64,000 nucleotides of DNA from positions 4,650,001 to 4,714,000 of the forward strand of contig NZ_OZ245846.1 of NCBI RefSeq assembly GCF_965228935.1. Reading direction: 5' to 3'. The first letter of the stretch is position 1. Each line of letters begins with the position of its first letter. The notes under the pieces are model-generated. The model was not told the DNA's origin, searched no databases, and saw only the letters and a list, made by a program, of their open reading frames with translations. Below, in pieces: positions 27,242 to 35,109 of the stretch. The translations under genes and the position numbers were made by a program. Source of the DNA: Ulvibacterium sp965228935. Lineage in GTDB: Bacteria; Bacteroidota; Bacteroidia; Flavobacteriales; Flavobacteriaceae.

Positions 27242-27537
27242 TGGCCAAGCGAAATAATACGGGTCTTCCCTTAGGTGAGGCTTTGCGGGAGTTTATTAAG
27301 GAGAACCGTCTCGAAAAGGGAATAGACCAGGTAAACGCAAAGGAGGCTTGGAAGAAGGTGATGGGTAAGGGTGTATGCAATTATACCACCGCCGTTGAGC
27401 TACGTAGCGAAACACTTTTTGTCGCGCTATCGTCCTCGGTGCTTCGGGAGGAATTGAGCCTTGGAAAATCAAAGATTATTGTAATGCTCAATGACGAACT
27501 CGGAAAGGATATCGTAAAGAAACTGGTGTTGCGATAA
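27241..27537 (+). CDS. DUF721 (DciA-like) protein
   Basis: A 98-residue protein of the DUF721 family, whose better-studied members (DciA) help load the replicative helicase DnaB. The conserved pattern of a basic N-terminus, AWKKVMGKGVCNYTT near residue 35, a short RSETLFVALSSSVLREELS strand-helix unit and a final helix is present. Its position after recF matches the common genomic association of this family with replication and repair genes. Whether it acts as helicase loader here is inferred. Confidence 0.78.
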   Translation: MAKRNNTGLPLGEALREFIKENRLEKGIDQVNAKEAWKKVMGKGVCNYTTAVELRSETLFVALSSSVLREELSLGKSKIIVMLNDELGKDIVKKLVLR

Positions 27538-27555
27538 AATGACACCAAAATGCAT

Positions 27556-27572
27556 CCGATTTTTAGAATCGG
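27556..27572. terminator. Weak hairpin between convergent DUF721 and ndk genes
   Basis: A 6-bp perfect stem CCGATT/AATCGG with a 5-nt loop lies in the 60-nt convergent gap. No proper T-run follows on either strand, so termination activity is uncertain. Confidence 0.25.
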
Positions 27573-27597
27573 TCGTCTTTGCTACTACTGTTTTGGG

Positions 27598-28017
27598 TTA
27601 GTATATTTCCCTTCCGGAAAAATGGAATGCGCTTTCTATGGCCGCGTTTTCATCGCTGTCCGAGCCGTGGACCGCATTCTCGGCGATGTCCGTAGCATAT
27701 AACTTACGAATGGTTCCTTCCGCCGCTTCGGCCGGATTCGTAGCTCCGATCAGGGCCCTGAAATCCTCAACCGCATTTTCTTTTTCCAAAATGGCCGAAA
27801 CAATGGGTCCCCTGGTCATGAAATCCACCAACTCCCCAAAAAAAGGCCGTTCTTTGTGAATGGCATAAAATTGCTGGGCATCCCGCCTACTAAGTTGTGT
27901 ATATTTCATGGCCACAATCTTAAAACCAGCGGAAGTAATCTTTTCGAGAATGGCGCCGATGTGCCCATTTTCCACCGCATCCGGTTTTATCATTGTAAAG
28001 GTTCTATTCGAAGTCAT
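27598..28017 (-). CDS. ndk: Nucleoside-diphosphate kinase
   Basis: Transfers gamma-phosphate between nucleoside tri- and diphosphates through a phosphohistidine. The 139 residues match the family length, with FTMIKPDAV near the N-terminus, the RPFFGELVDFMTRGP segment near residue 57 and the active-site motif NAVHGSDS (His117). The ATG at 28017 is chosen; a longer reading would start at a TTG inside the -7 box. It is divergent from the DHH phosphoesterase, with 107 nt between start codons. Confidence 0.96.
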   Translation of the reverse strand: MTSNRTFTMIKPDAVENGHIGAILEKITSAGFKIVAMKYTQLSRRDAQQFYAIHKERPFFGELVDFMTRGPIVSAILEKENAVEDFRALIGATNPAEAAEGTIRKLYATDIAENAVHGSDSDENAAIESAFHFSGREIY

Positions 28018-28032
28018 TTGTAAAATTTTGCG

Positions 28033-28062
28033 CAAAAATACGCTTTTCCCACCAACCTACAA
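28033..28062 (-). promoter_or_regulatory. Bacteroidota sigma-A promoter of ndk
   Basis: On the minus strand, TTG (28062-28060), a 19-nt spacer and TATTTTTG (28040-28033) fit the flavobacterial consensus. The leader to the ATG at 28017 is about 11 nt. Confidence 0.55.
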
Positions 28063-28111
28063 CTTTTTAGGTTTTCATTACCATTCAAGTGGGGTTTCTT
28101 CAATATTATCG

Positions 28112-28119
28112 TATCTTTG
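28112..28119 (+). promoter_or_regulatory. -7 box of the DHH phosphoesterase-gldI operon
   Basis: TATCTTTG matches TAnnTTTG, and five bases separate it from the ATG at 28125, so the transcript is predicted to be leaderless or nearly so. No TTG at the normal -33 distance. Confidence 0.4.
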
Positions 28120-28124
28120 CGCGC

Positions 28125-29141
28125 ATGAATTTAGAGGATATAAATGCCATCAAGAAATTGTTGTCCGTACCTCAAAAAATCGTTATCGTTCCCCATAAAA
28201 ATCCAGATGGTGACGCCATAGGATCTACCTTGGCCCTGTGGCATTACTTGCAAAATAAAGGGCAAGAGGCCACTGTAATCTCCCCAAACGATTATCCAAG
28301 ATTTTTGAAATGGATGCCCGGAAACGAATACATTCTTAACTACGAAAAGGAAAATCGTCAGGCTAAAAGGAAAATAAACGAGGCCTCGCTAATCTTCACC
28401 TTGGATTTCAACCATTTGGGAAGGGTGGGCCAAATGGAAGAACCCTTGGAAAATTCCGATGCAGAATTCATTATGATCGATCATCATCAAGAACCGGCAG
28501 ATTATGCGAACATAACATATTCCGATGTTTCTATGAGTTCTACTTGTGAGATGGTATACAATTTCATAGAATCCTTGGGAGACACCCTTAACATTACCAC
28601 AGAAATCGCCAACTGTTTATACACGGGCATCATGACGGACACCGGTTCTTTTGAATTTCCTTCTACCACAAGTAGAACCCATAGGATAGTGGCAGACCTT
28701 ATTGATAAGGGGGCGGAAAATGCCAAAGTACACAACGAAGTCTTCAATACGAACGCACCCAGCAGGTTGCATTTATTAGGTTGCGCCCTTAAAAACTTGA
28801 TTATCCTTGAGGAATACAAAACGGTTTACATTACTCTGAGCCAAGAGGAATTGGACAATAATGACTTTAAAAAAGGGGATACGGAAGGTTTTGTCAATTA
28901 TGGATTAACCTTGGGTGAGATTGTGTTTGCCGTTATTTTCATAGAGAATACGGAAGAAGGTATCATTAAAATCTCGTTTCGCTCCAAGGGCGATTTTTTA
29001 GTGAACGAATTTGCCCGTAAACACTTTAACGGTGGCGGCCATAATAATGCGGCCGGGGGAAGAAGCAATCTTTCCTTACCGGATACGGTGGCCTATTTTA
29101 AATCCCTACTAGAAAATTATAAGAAGGCGCTTAATTCATGA
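28125..29141 (+). CDS. DHH/DHHA1 phosphoesterase (NrnA/RecJ-like)
   Basis: Likely bifunctional oligoribonuclease/pAp phosphatase (NrnA-like), degrading nano-RNA or 3'-phosphoadenosine phosphate. The 338 residues carry NPDGDAIGS (about residues 26-34), a TLDFNHLGR segment, the name-giving MIDHHQEP near residue 114, a MTDTGSF motif near 172 and the C-terminal DHHA1 glycine motif GGGHNNAAGG. The ATG at 28125 is supported by the -7 box five bases upstream; a GTG reading from 28089 would be upstream of the transcript. The stop overlaps gldI by 4 nt (ATGA). Confidence 0.88.
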   Translation: MNLEDINAIKKLLSVPQKIVIVPHKNPDGDAIGSTLALWHYLQNKGQEATVISPNDYPRFLKWMPGNEYILNYEKENRQAKRKINEASLIFTLDFNHLGRVGQMEEPLENSDAEFIMIDHHQEPADYANITYSDVSMSSTCEMVYNFIESLGDTLNITTEIANCLYTGIMTDTGSFEFPSTTSRTHRIVADLIDKGAENAKVHNEVFNTNAPSRLHLLGCALKNLIILEEYKTVYITLSQEELDNNDFKKGDTEGFVNYGLTLGEIVFAVIFIENTEEGIIKISFRSKGDFLVNEFARKHFNGGGHNNAAGGRSNLSLPDTVAYFKSLLENYKKALNS

Positions 29142-29686
29142 AATACTTGTGGTTTATTCTAATAACGGTTGTTTTCTTGGGTTGTGGTAGTCCTGAACCC
29201 CGTAGACCTATCCAGGCCAAAACCAGTAGTTTCTTCAAAGAATCCATTGAGCGCAGTAAGAAACTTCTGGAGACCGAAGAAAAATTAATCGCCGATATCA
29301 TTGCCAAGGATAGTTTTCACGATTATAATCAGAGTGCCAGTGGTTCTTGGTATTTTTACAAAGCATTGAACGAAAATGCCTTGTACACCCCCCAACCGGA
29401 TGATCTTGTTACAATGACTTACGACATCCTAAGTTTAAGCAATGACACTATTTATTCCGCCGAGGAAATTGGTATAGTTCAATACAAGGTGGACAAACAA
29501 GAGCTTTTTCCCGGTCTCCGAAACAGTGTAAAATTATTGAAGGAAAAAGAAACGGCGACTTTTCTATATCCCTCTTCCTTGGCCTATGGTTATCATGGTG
29601 ACAATGATAGAATAGGAATCAACGTAGCTATAAAATCGACGCTGTCCATACTGAAAATTGAAAAACAAAAAGATAGTCTGGAATAA
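29138..29686 (+). CDS. gldI: Gliding motility lipoprotein GldI, peptidyl-prolyl isomerase-like
   Basis: Lipoprotein of the FKBP-like fold required for gliding in Flavobacterium; it probably folds gliding or type IX secretion components in the periplasm. The 182 residues begin with a lipoprotein signal (VFLGCGSP, Cys about residue 15). A central helical part follows, then an FKBP-type C-terminus (QELFPGLRNSVKLLKEKET near residue 124 and YPSSLAYGYHGDNDRIG near 147). Translationally coupled to the DHH gene by an ATGA overlap. GldI-type proteins are confined to Bacteroidota and suggest a gliding lineage. Confidence 0.85.
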   Translation: MKYLWFILITVVFLGCGSPEPRRPIQAKTSSFFKESIERSKKLLETEEKLIADIIAKDSFHDYNQSASGSWYFYKALNENALYTPQPDDLVTMTYDILSLSNDTIYSAEEIGIVQYKVDKQELFPGLRNSVKLLKEKETATFLYPSSLAYGYHGDNDRIGINVAIKSTLSILKIEKQKDSLE

Positions 29687-29783
29687 CCTAGAAAGCATAA
29701 AATTGAAATGCGAAACTGAAAATAAAGGTATTGGATATACAAAAAGTACCGAATACTAATTACAGACAACCGAACACTGACAA

Positions 29784-29846
29784 CTGATTACTGATTACTG
29801 ATTACTGATTACTGATTACTGATTACTGATTACTGATTACTGATTA
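29784..29846. repeat. Nine perfect tandem copies of a 7-bp unit (CTGATTA)
   Basis: Sixty-three bases consist of nine uninterrupted CTGATTA units, ending 17 nt before the ATG of the PPIase lipoprotein gene. The preceding 80 nt are AT-rich and contain near-copies (ACTGACAACTGATTA). Such a microsatellite can change length by slipped-strand mispairing and would alter upstream spacing of the next gene. Confidence 0.95.
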
Positions 29847-29863
29847 TAACCAAAATCCATAAA

Positions 29864-30976
29864 ATGAAAAAAATCAATTTTTTACTAATTCTGGCCTTAC
29901 TCCTGGGAAGTTGCAAAAGTCAATATGCCGATTTAGGCGATGGCCTTTTTGCAGATATCAAGACCAACAAAGGTGATATCATAGTAGCACTGGAATATGA
30001 GAAAACGCCGGTAACCGTTGCCAATTTTGTTTCCCTGGCCGAAGGTACCAGTCCTTTTGTAAGCGATTCATACAAAGGGAAAAAGTATTATGACGGGGTT
30101 ACCTTTCATAGAGTCATAAAGGATTTTATGATCCAAGGTGGAGATCCTACCGGGCAGGGCAGTGGCAGTCCTGGATATAAATTCAAGAATGAAATTCACG
30201 ATTCCTTAAGCCATTACAAAGCTGGTATCCTTTCCATGGCCAATGCAGGGCCTGGGACCAATGGAAGCCAATTCTTCATCACCCATAAAGAAACACCCTT
30301 TTTGGATGGGAGACATACCGTATTCGGTGAGGTTACGGTAGGAATGGAGGTAGTGGATTCCATTGCCAATGTTAAGACCGCCACGGCCCCGCAAAAGGAC
30401 AAACCCGTTGAGGACGTAGTTATGAAAACCATAGAGATTATCAGAAACGGGAGGGATGCCAAAGATTTTGATGCCGTACAGGTGATGACCGATTATTTTG
30501 CGGAAGAGGAGGCAAAAATTGCGGCATTTGAAAAAATGAAGACCGATTTTGCCGCTGAATTGGCCCAACAACGGGAACAAGCCAAGGAACTACCTTCCGG
30601 TCTTAAGATTCTGACCCTAAAAGAAGGTCAGGGCGAAAAGCCAAAGATTGGACAAAAAGTAAACGTTTTCTATGCAGGCCACTTGCAAAATGGCGACCTT
30701 TTTGACAGCAACTATGAAGACGTTGCTATAAAGTTCAATAAGTTCGATCAGCGAAGAAAACTAGGTAGGGGCTATGATGCCATTCCTATGGATTATAGCC
30801 CAGAAGCAAGATTGATTCCAGGTTTTAAAGAAGGCTTAATGACCATGAAAGTAGGTGATAAGGTACGTTTGTTCATCCCTCCCCATTTGGGCTATGGAGC
30901 AGCTGGGGCCGGAGGCACAATCCCCCCCAATGCCGATTTGGTCTTTGATCTGGAAATCACGGGAATAGTTCAATGA
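29864..30976 (+). CDS. Dual-domain peptidyl-prolyl isomerase lipoprotein (cyclophilin-FKBP fusion)
   Basis: Folding catalyst carrying two unrelated PPIase domains in one chain. A lipoprotein signal peptide (LLLGSCKS, Cys about residue 17) anchors it outside the cytoplasm. Residues about 30-195 form a cyclophilin domain (VTFHRVIKDFMIQGGD near 83, GSQFFITHKETPFLDGRH near 132). After a helical linker, residues about 262-370 form an FKBP domain (LFDSNYED near 285, IPGFKEGLMTMKVGD near 325 and LGYGAAGAGGTIPPNADLVF near 345). The gene follows gldI, itself FKBP-like, across a microsatellite, and ends at a strong hairpin. Fusions of this type are known as dual-family immunophilins in Bacteroidota. 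Confidence 0.93.
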   Translation: MKKINFLLILALLLGSCKSQYADLGDGLFADIKTNKGDIIVALEYEKTPVTVANFVSLAEGTSPFVSDSYKGKKYYDGVTFHRVIKDFMIQGGDPTGQGSGSPGYKFKNEIHDSLSHYKAGILSMANAGPGTNGSQFFITHKETPFLDGRHTVFGEVTVGMEVVDSIANVKTATAPQKDKPVEDVVMKTIEIIRNGRDAKDFDAVQVMTDYFAEEEAKIAAFEKMKTDFAAELAQQREQAKELPSGLKILTLKEGQGEKPKIGQKVNVFYAGHLQNGDLFDSNYEDVAIKFNKFDQRRKLGRGYDAIPMDYSPEARLIPGFKEGLMTMKVGDKVRLFIPPHLGYGAAGAGGTIPPNADLVFDLEITGIVQ

Positions 30977-31000
30977 TTTTTAAGCAGCAGTATTAGACAA

Positions 31001-31040
31001 CAGTTGAAAGTGCTGGTGAATACCGCAGCACTTTCAACTG
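31001..31040. terminator. Strong bidirectional hairpin between PPIase and CBS genes
   Basis: A perfect 15-bp inverted repeat (CAGTTGAAAGTGCTG at 31001-31015 and its complement at 31026-31040) with a 10-nt loop lies between the convergent stops. A short T-run follows about 12 nt later on the plus strand. Position and stability suggest transcription termination for both genes. Confidence 0.7.
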
Positions 31041-31056
31041 AATACCCATAGCCTTT

Positions 31057-31524
31057 TTATTTCCCCCAGTTTTGTGATTTTAATTTTACGGTGGCCTTCA
31101 AAATATCCTTTTGGGAAATCTGGCCAACCAATTTGCCATTTTCAACAATGGGGAACCGTCTTCTTTTCTCGTTTAGGAATTTATTGGCGGCATCAAAAAT
31201 ATTCATATTTCCATCTATGGTCTTCACTCCTTTGACCATATTTTGCTCAACCTTATTCTTTTCCAAAGGCATGTTGTAATACCTGCTATCACTGATATGC
31301 TTTATGCAATCGCCCTCGGAGATAATGCCGACCAGTTCATTTTTTTCATTAACAACGGGACCTCCCGATATTCTGTTCTTTATTAAGGCATCTATGACCT
31401 CCTCAACGGACTGTTCCGGTCTAAAGGTTATCAGCTTTCGGGACATATAATCACTAACCTTTAACGGAACGTTCTCTTCTGGTTTCTGATGTTTCCTGGC
31501 ACCTTGAAAGCTCTTGATTCCCAT
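31057..31524 (-). CDS. CBS-domain pair protein
   Basis: A 155-residue protein made almost wholly of two CBS domains (about residues 25-82 and 90-150), a fold that binds adenine nucleotides and acts as a sensor. The first domain has the pattern MSRKLITFRPEQSVEEVIDAL and GGPVVNEKNELVGIISEGD (two adjacent segments); the second has RRFPIVENGKLVGQISQKDIL. No catalytic domain is attached and no partner gene is adjacent, so the ligand and target are unknown. The initiator ATG at 31524 lies downstream of no clear promoter box. Confidence 0.82.
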   Translation of the reverse strand: MGIKSFQGARKHQKPEENVPLKVSDYMSRKLITFRPEQSVEEVIDALIKNRISGGPVVNEKNELVGIISEGDCIKHISDSRYYNMPLEKNKVEQNMVKGVKTIDGNMNIFDAANKFLNEKRRRFPIVENGKLVGQISQKDILKATVKLKSQNWGK

Positions 31525-31629
31525 GACGTTCTTTTTTGGATTTACTTAAAGTTACTGAATTTCAATGAATACATCAACAAACAGTCCCTATGGTTACATG
31601 CTTCAATTATCCGGAAAAGATTGGAATGG

Positions 31630-33099
31630 TCACTTTTTGGGGATATCCCTCAAAATTTCTTTGGTGAAGCTCCAAAACTTCTTAACGGACGAAATGCTCA
31701 CCCGTTCATCCGGTGAGTGTGCCCCTTTTATTGTAGGTCCATAGCTTATCATATCCATGTTCGGATAATTCCGTCCCAGGATACCGCATTCCAGTCCGGC
31801 ATGGCAGGCCACGACCTCGGGTTCTTCATTGAACAAGTTTTTATACTTCTTGACCAATACCTTCAGGATTTCAGAATTCGGATTAGGTCGCCAACCAGGA
31901 TAATTGCCATTAAAAGCAACCTTGCATCCGGCAAGTTCAAAAGTAGCCTTAAGTGCATGCGCCAAATCCATTTTTGCGGAATCTATTGAGGACCGGGTAA
32001 GGCATCCGATTTGAATTTGTCCATTTTTTACTTCCACTTTGGCTATATTGTTGGAGGTCTCCGTTAAACCATCAATTGCGGCACTCATCGCGTACACCCC
32101 ATTATGGGCGGCATACACCCCTTTTAAGAGTTTTTCCTGCGCCCCTAGACCCATAACCTTTTTAGGTGAGGTCTTTAGTTCTTCTAGTCCTATCTGTAAG
32201 TTTGGTTCGGTAATCCCTAATTCCTTGACAATATCCCGTTGTAATTCCTGAAACGAGATTTCGAAGTCCCTGGTCTGCGACTTGTCCACCACTATTTTCG
32301 CAAAACTTTCCCGTGGAATTGCATTCCGAAGCCCACCGCCATCTATCTCCGATATACGAACGTGATACTGCTCCGAACTATGATAGAGCAACCGGTTCAT
32401 AATCTTATTGGCATTTCCAAGACCTTTGTGTATATCCATTCCACTATGTCCTCCTTGTAGGCCGTTCACCTCAATTTCATAGGCTGTAATGCCTCGTGGA
32501 ACCGGTTTTTCATTGTACTCCCTGGTTGCGGTCACATCAATGCCTCCCGCACACCCAATATCAATTTCATCATCTTCCTCTGTGTCCAAATTCAATAATA
32601 TTTCCCCATGAAGAACACCCCCTTCCAAGGCCATGGCTCCGGTCATCCCCGTTTCCTCATCTATGGTGAAGAGTGCCTCAAGTGGTGGGTGGGGTATATC
32701 CGTACTTTCCAATAAAGCCATTATAGTTGCGACTCCAATACCATTATCCGCGCCAAGGGTAGTCCCTTCTGCCCTCACCCAATCTCCATCCACGAACATT
32801 TGAATGCCATGTCTATCAAAATCAAAATCGATATCCGCATTTTTTTGATGAACCATATCCAAATGGGATTGTAGGGTAACGATTTTTCGATTCTCCATTC
32901 CCTTTGTTCCAGGTTTTCTAATGATGACATTGCCTATCCTATCCGTAAAGGTTTCCAGTCCCAGGGAATTTCCAAAATTCATCATAAACCGTACAACCTT
33001 ATCCTCTTTTTTAGAAGGTCGGGGCACGGAGTTCAAATCGGCAAAATTGTTCCAAATCGAAAGGGGCTCCAATTGTCGTATCGCTTCATTCATGGCCAT
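31630..33099 (-). CDS. pepD: Aminoacyl-histidine dipeptidase (PepD-type, M20 family)
   Basis: Zinc-dependent exopeptidase hydrolysing Xaa-His dipeptides such as carnosine. The 489 residues match PepD. Metal-binding elements visible are SHLDMVHQK near residue 80, GADNGIGVA near 116 and the FTIDEETG segment near 144, together with the GGHSGMDI segment of the lid domain near 223 and a late GIL and GAHSPDE metal region near 455-470. The ATG at 33099 (or 33093) is used because the upstream TTG at 33117 lies in the -7 promoter box. No signal peptide, so cytoplasmic. Confidence 0.92.
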   Translation of the reverse strand: MAMNEAIRQLEPLSIWNNFADLNSVPRPSKKEDKVVRFMMNFGNSLGLETFTDRIGNVIIRKPGTKGMENRKIVTLQSHLDMVHQKNADIDFDFDRHGIQMFVDGDWVRAEGTTLGADNGIGVATIMALLESTDIPHPPLEALFTIDEETGMTGAMALEGGVLHGEILLNLDTEEDDEIDIGCAGGIDVTATREYNEKPVPRGITAYEIEVNGLQGGHSGMDIHKGLGNANKIMNRLLYHSSEQYHVRISEIDGGGLRNAIPRESFAKIVVDKSQTRDFEISFQELQRDIVKELGITEPNLQIGLEELKTSPKKVMGLGAQEKLLKGVYAAHNGVYAMSAAIDGLTETSNNIAKVEVKNGQIQIGCLTRSSIDSAKMDLAHALKATFELAGCKVAFNGNYPGWRPNPNSEILKVLVKKYKNLFNEEPEVVACHAGLECGILGRNYPNMDMISYGPTIKGAHSPDERVSISSVKKFWSFTKEILRDIPKK

Positions 33100-33114
33100 A
33101 AACTGTTTAGCGTT

Positions 33115-33122
33115 CAAAAGTA
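33115..33122 (-). promoter_or_regulatory. -7 box of the pepD gene
   Basis: Minus-strand TACTTTTG matches TAnnTTTG and would give a leader of about 11-17 nt. It is the mirror image of the box for the divergent DUF3810 gene 21 bp away. Confidence 0.4.
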
Positions 33123-33143
33123 CGGATAGAAAAAGGAATTCGC

Positions 33144-33151
33144 TACTTTTG
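33144..33151 (+). promoter_or_regulatory. -7 box of the DUF3810 gene
   Basis: TACTTTTG matches TAnnTTTG with five bases before the ATG at 33157, predicting a leaderless or near-leaderless transcript. Together with 33115-33122 it forms an 8-bp perfect inverted repeat with a 21-bp spacer. Confidence 0.4.
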
Positions 33152-33156
33152 ACAGG

Positions 33157-34224
33157 ATGAAGAATAGGTTAAAAAATGGTATTGCCATTGCTTTGATTCC
33201 CCAAATAGTTTTGGTCAAAGTGCTAGGCGCTAATCCCCAATTTATTGAAACCTATTACAGTGAGGGTATCTATCCTTGGATTTCCAAATTCTTTCGGTGG
33301 ATGTTTGGTTGGGTTCCTTTCTCCGTCGGGGATATTCTCTATTTTTTATTGATTTTTTTTGCTTTTCGTTATCTCATCGTCAATCGAAAGTATATCAAAA
33401 ACCATATCAAACTGTTTTTCCGGGATGTAATCATGGTGCTTTCCACGGCCTACTTTACATTTCACCTACTATGGGGATTCAATTATTACCGGCAACCTAT
33501 AGCAGAGAAGTTAGGTCTACCGGAATCCCATACCCAAAATGAACTTATTGATCTGATCGAAAAGCTTACCGCCCAGACCAATGCCCTACAATTGAAGATC
33601 ACCAGAGATTCAATACAACCCGTACAGATTCCTTATACAAAGCGGGAGATTTTCGGAAAAACCATTGAAGGGTATCAAAAATTAGAAAAATCGTTACCTT
33701 TTCTGGCCTATGATAGGCCAAGTATCAAAACTTCTTTGTTTAGCACGGGATTGGCTTATATGGGTTATGGTGGCTATCTAAATCCCTTTACGAACGAAAG
33801 TCAAGTAAACGGTCGATTACCAAATTTCAGGTTTCCAGTGGTGGCTGGGCATGAAATTGGGCATCAAATAGGATATTCCGCCGAGAACGAGACCAATTTT
33901 ATTGGATATCTGGTCACGGCATACAACAATGATCCGTATTTTCAATATTCCGCTTCGGCCTATGCCTTGGGCTATTGCCTATCTGAAATCAAAAGAAGGG
34001 ACGAAGCCGTTTTTGAACAGCTTTATACGCAATTGCATCCTGGTGTTCAAGGCAATTTCCGGGAAATGGCCGAATTCTGGAGACAATTTGAGAATCCATT
34101 GGAACCCGTTTTCAAATCCATTTTTGATTCGTTCCTTAAGGCAAACAGTCAAGCTGCGGGTATTAAAAGTTACAATGCCGTGGTTTCGTTGCTGGTCAAT
34201 TATCATAAGGAAAATCCACTTTAA
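33157..34224 (+). CDS. DUF3810 membrane zinc metallopeptidase-like protein
   Basis: A 355-residue protein with two to three N-terminal hydrophobic segments (about residues 8-25, 55-73 and 90-110) and a soluble C-terminal domain bearing a zincin motif HEIGH (residues 232-236). Downstream acidic residues include ENETNF near 243, a possible third ligand region. It matches DUF3810, a Bacteroidota family annotated as a putative metalloprotease; no substrate is known. It stands alone, divergent from pepD and convergent with the ECF sigma gene. Confidence 0.8.
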   Translation: MKNRLKNGIAIALIPQIVLVKVLGANPQFIETYYSEGIYPWISKFFRWMFGWVPFSVGDILYFLLIFFAFRYLIVNRKYIKNHIKLFFRDVIMVLSTAYFTFHLLWGFNYYRQPIAEKLGLPESHTQNELIDLIEKLTAQTNALQLKITRDSIQPVQIPYTKREIFGKTIEGYQKLEKSLPFLAYDRPSIKTSLFSTGLAYMGYGGYLNPFTNESQVNGRLPNFRFPVVAGHEIGHQIGYSAENETNFIGYLVTAYNNDPYFQYSASAYALGYCLSEIKRRDEAVFEQLYTQLHPGVQGNFREMAEFWRQFENPLEPVFKSIFDSFLKANSQAAGIKSYNAVVSLLVNYHKENPL

Positions 34225-34339
34225 AAACTGGATTTCAAACCAATGTCCTAAGGCGCACAAAAGCTTAGTTTTATTGTTCTTATAAAACTCAAATTGACCC
34301 TGTGTCTATTATCTACATGCGCCAGTTCCATAAAACGTT

Positions 34340-34353
34340 GGTTTTGCAAAACC
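34340..34353. repeat. 14-bp perfect palindrome in convergent gap
   Basis: GGTTTTGCAAAACC lies between the DUF3810 and sigma factor stops. With no loop it is a poor hairpin and could equally be a protein binding site or chance; no T-run follows. Confidence 0.3.
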
Positions 34354-34413
34354 GAAAAAACAGCATAATATACAGTAGTTTTGTCTACCGTAGTTGTTGA
34401 TTTGACTATTCGA

Positions 34414-35010
34414 CTAAGACTTCTGTCTTAAATCCACTCCGAAGAGTAAAAGGAAAATTCCGTTCATTTTAGCATCAAGGGTTTTGCGTAAAATGGAAAA
34501 TGCCTTGGTAATATGGCCTTCAACGGATTTTGTAGAAATATTTAAGTATTCGGCTATTTCAATATTGGTGAGCCCCTCTTGTTTACTTAACAAAAAAGCT
34601 TGTTTGCATTTAGGTGGAAGGTTCTCAATTTCTTTTTTCACATGTACAATGAGTCTTTCCATAGAATTTTCGGAATCTTCCTGAACAAAAACCTTTAACG
34701 AGTCGATATGTACTTTTTCCAATGAAAAAACAGGTCTCTTTTTTCGGTATTGGTCGATAAACCCATTATAAACGGATTTGTATAAATAATTTGTTAAGTC
34801 AATATCATCCTTTAATTTTTTGCGCTGCCTCCAGATTTTCATAAAAACGTTCTGAACAATATCCTGGGATAAATCATAATCACCGATAAGACCAAAAGCA
34901 TAGGTGCACAGCTTATGATGGTAGGTTTCAACCAAATATGTGTATGCTTTTGAATCTCCCTTTTTTAAGCCTTTAACAAAGGTAATCTCATTAATATAAT
35001 TGATTTTCAT
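34414..35010 (-). CDS. ECF RNA polymerase sigma factor of PUL1
   Basis: Extracytoplasmic-function sigma-70 factor, 198 residues. Region 2 is seen in DYDLSQDIVQNVFMKIWRQR near residue 46 and region 4 in LPPKCKQAFLLSKQEGLTN plus IEIAEYLNISTKSVEGHI near residues 133-168. These Bacteroidota sigma factors are held by a FecR anti-sigma and released by glycan binding at SusC. Unusually it is transcribed away from its presumed partner fecR (35110), with which it shares a 99-nt intergenic region, whereas in PUL2 the order is sigma-fecR on one strand. Confidence 0.9.
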   Translation of the reverse strand: MKINYINEITFVKGLKKGDSKAYTYLVETYHHKLCTYAFGLIGDYDLSQDIVQNVFMKIWRQRKKLKDDIDLTNYLYKSVYNGFIDQYRKKRPVFSLEKVHIDSLKVFVQEDSENSMERLIVHVKKEIENLPPKCKQAFLLSKQEGLTNIEIAEYLNISTKSVEGHITKAFSILRKTLDAKMNGIFLLLFGVDLRQKS

Positions 35011-35083
35011 TACATGAAAATTGAAATAATCATGATTTTTTTGAAAAAATATAAAAATAATTAATAAAAAAGTAAGGGATGTG

Positions 35084-35091
35084 CAAAATTA
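35084..35091 (-). promoter_or_regulatory. Possible -7 box of the PUL1 sigma gene
   Basis: Minus-strand TAATTTTG fits TAnnTTTG, with a leader of about 70 nt. The box overlaps a small inverted repeat (GTGC, 7-nt gap, GCAC; 35081-35095) that could be an operator in the shared sigma/fecR region. Confidence 0.3.
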
Positions 35092-35109
35092 GCACGTTTC
35101 AATTAATGT

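Noticed and set aside
29784..29846. Repeat array as a CRISPR
   Set aside because: The unit is 7 bp with no spacers; it is a microsatellite and no cas genes are nearby.
34340..34353. 14-bp palindrome as a terminator
   Set aside because: It has no loop and no following T-run; kept only as a repeat of unknown meaning.
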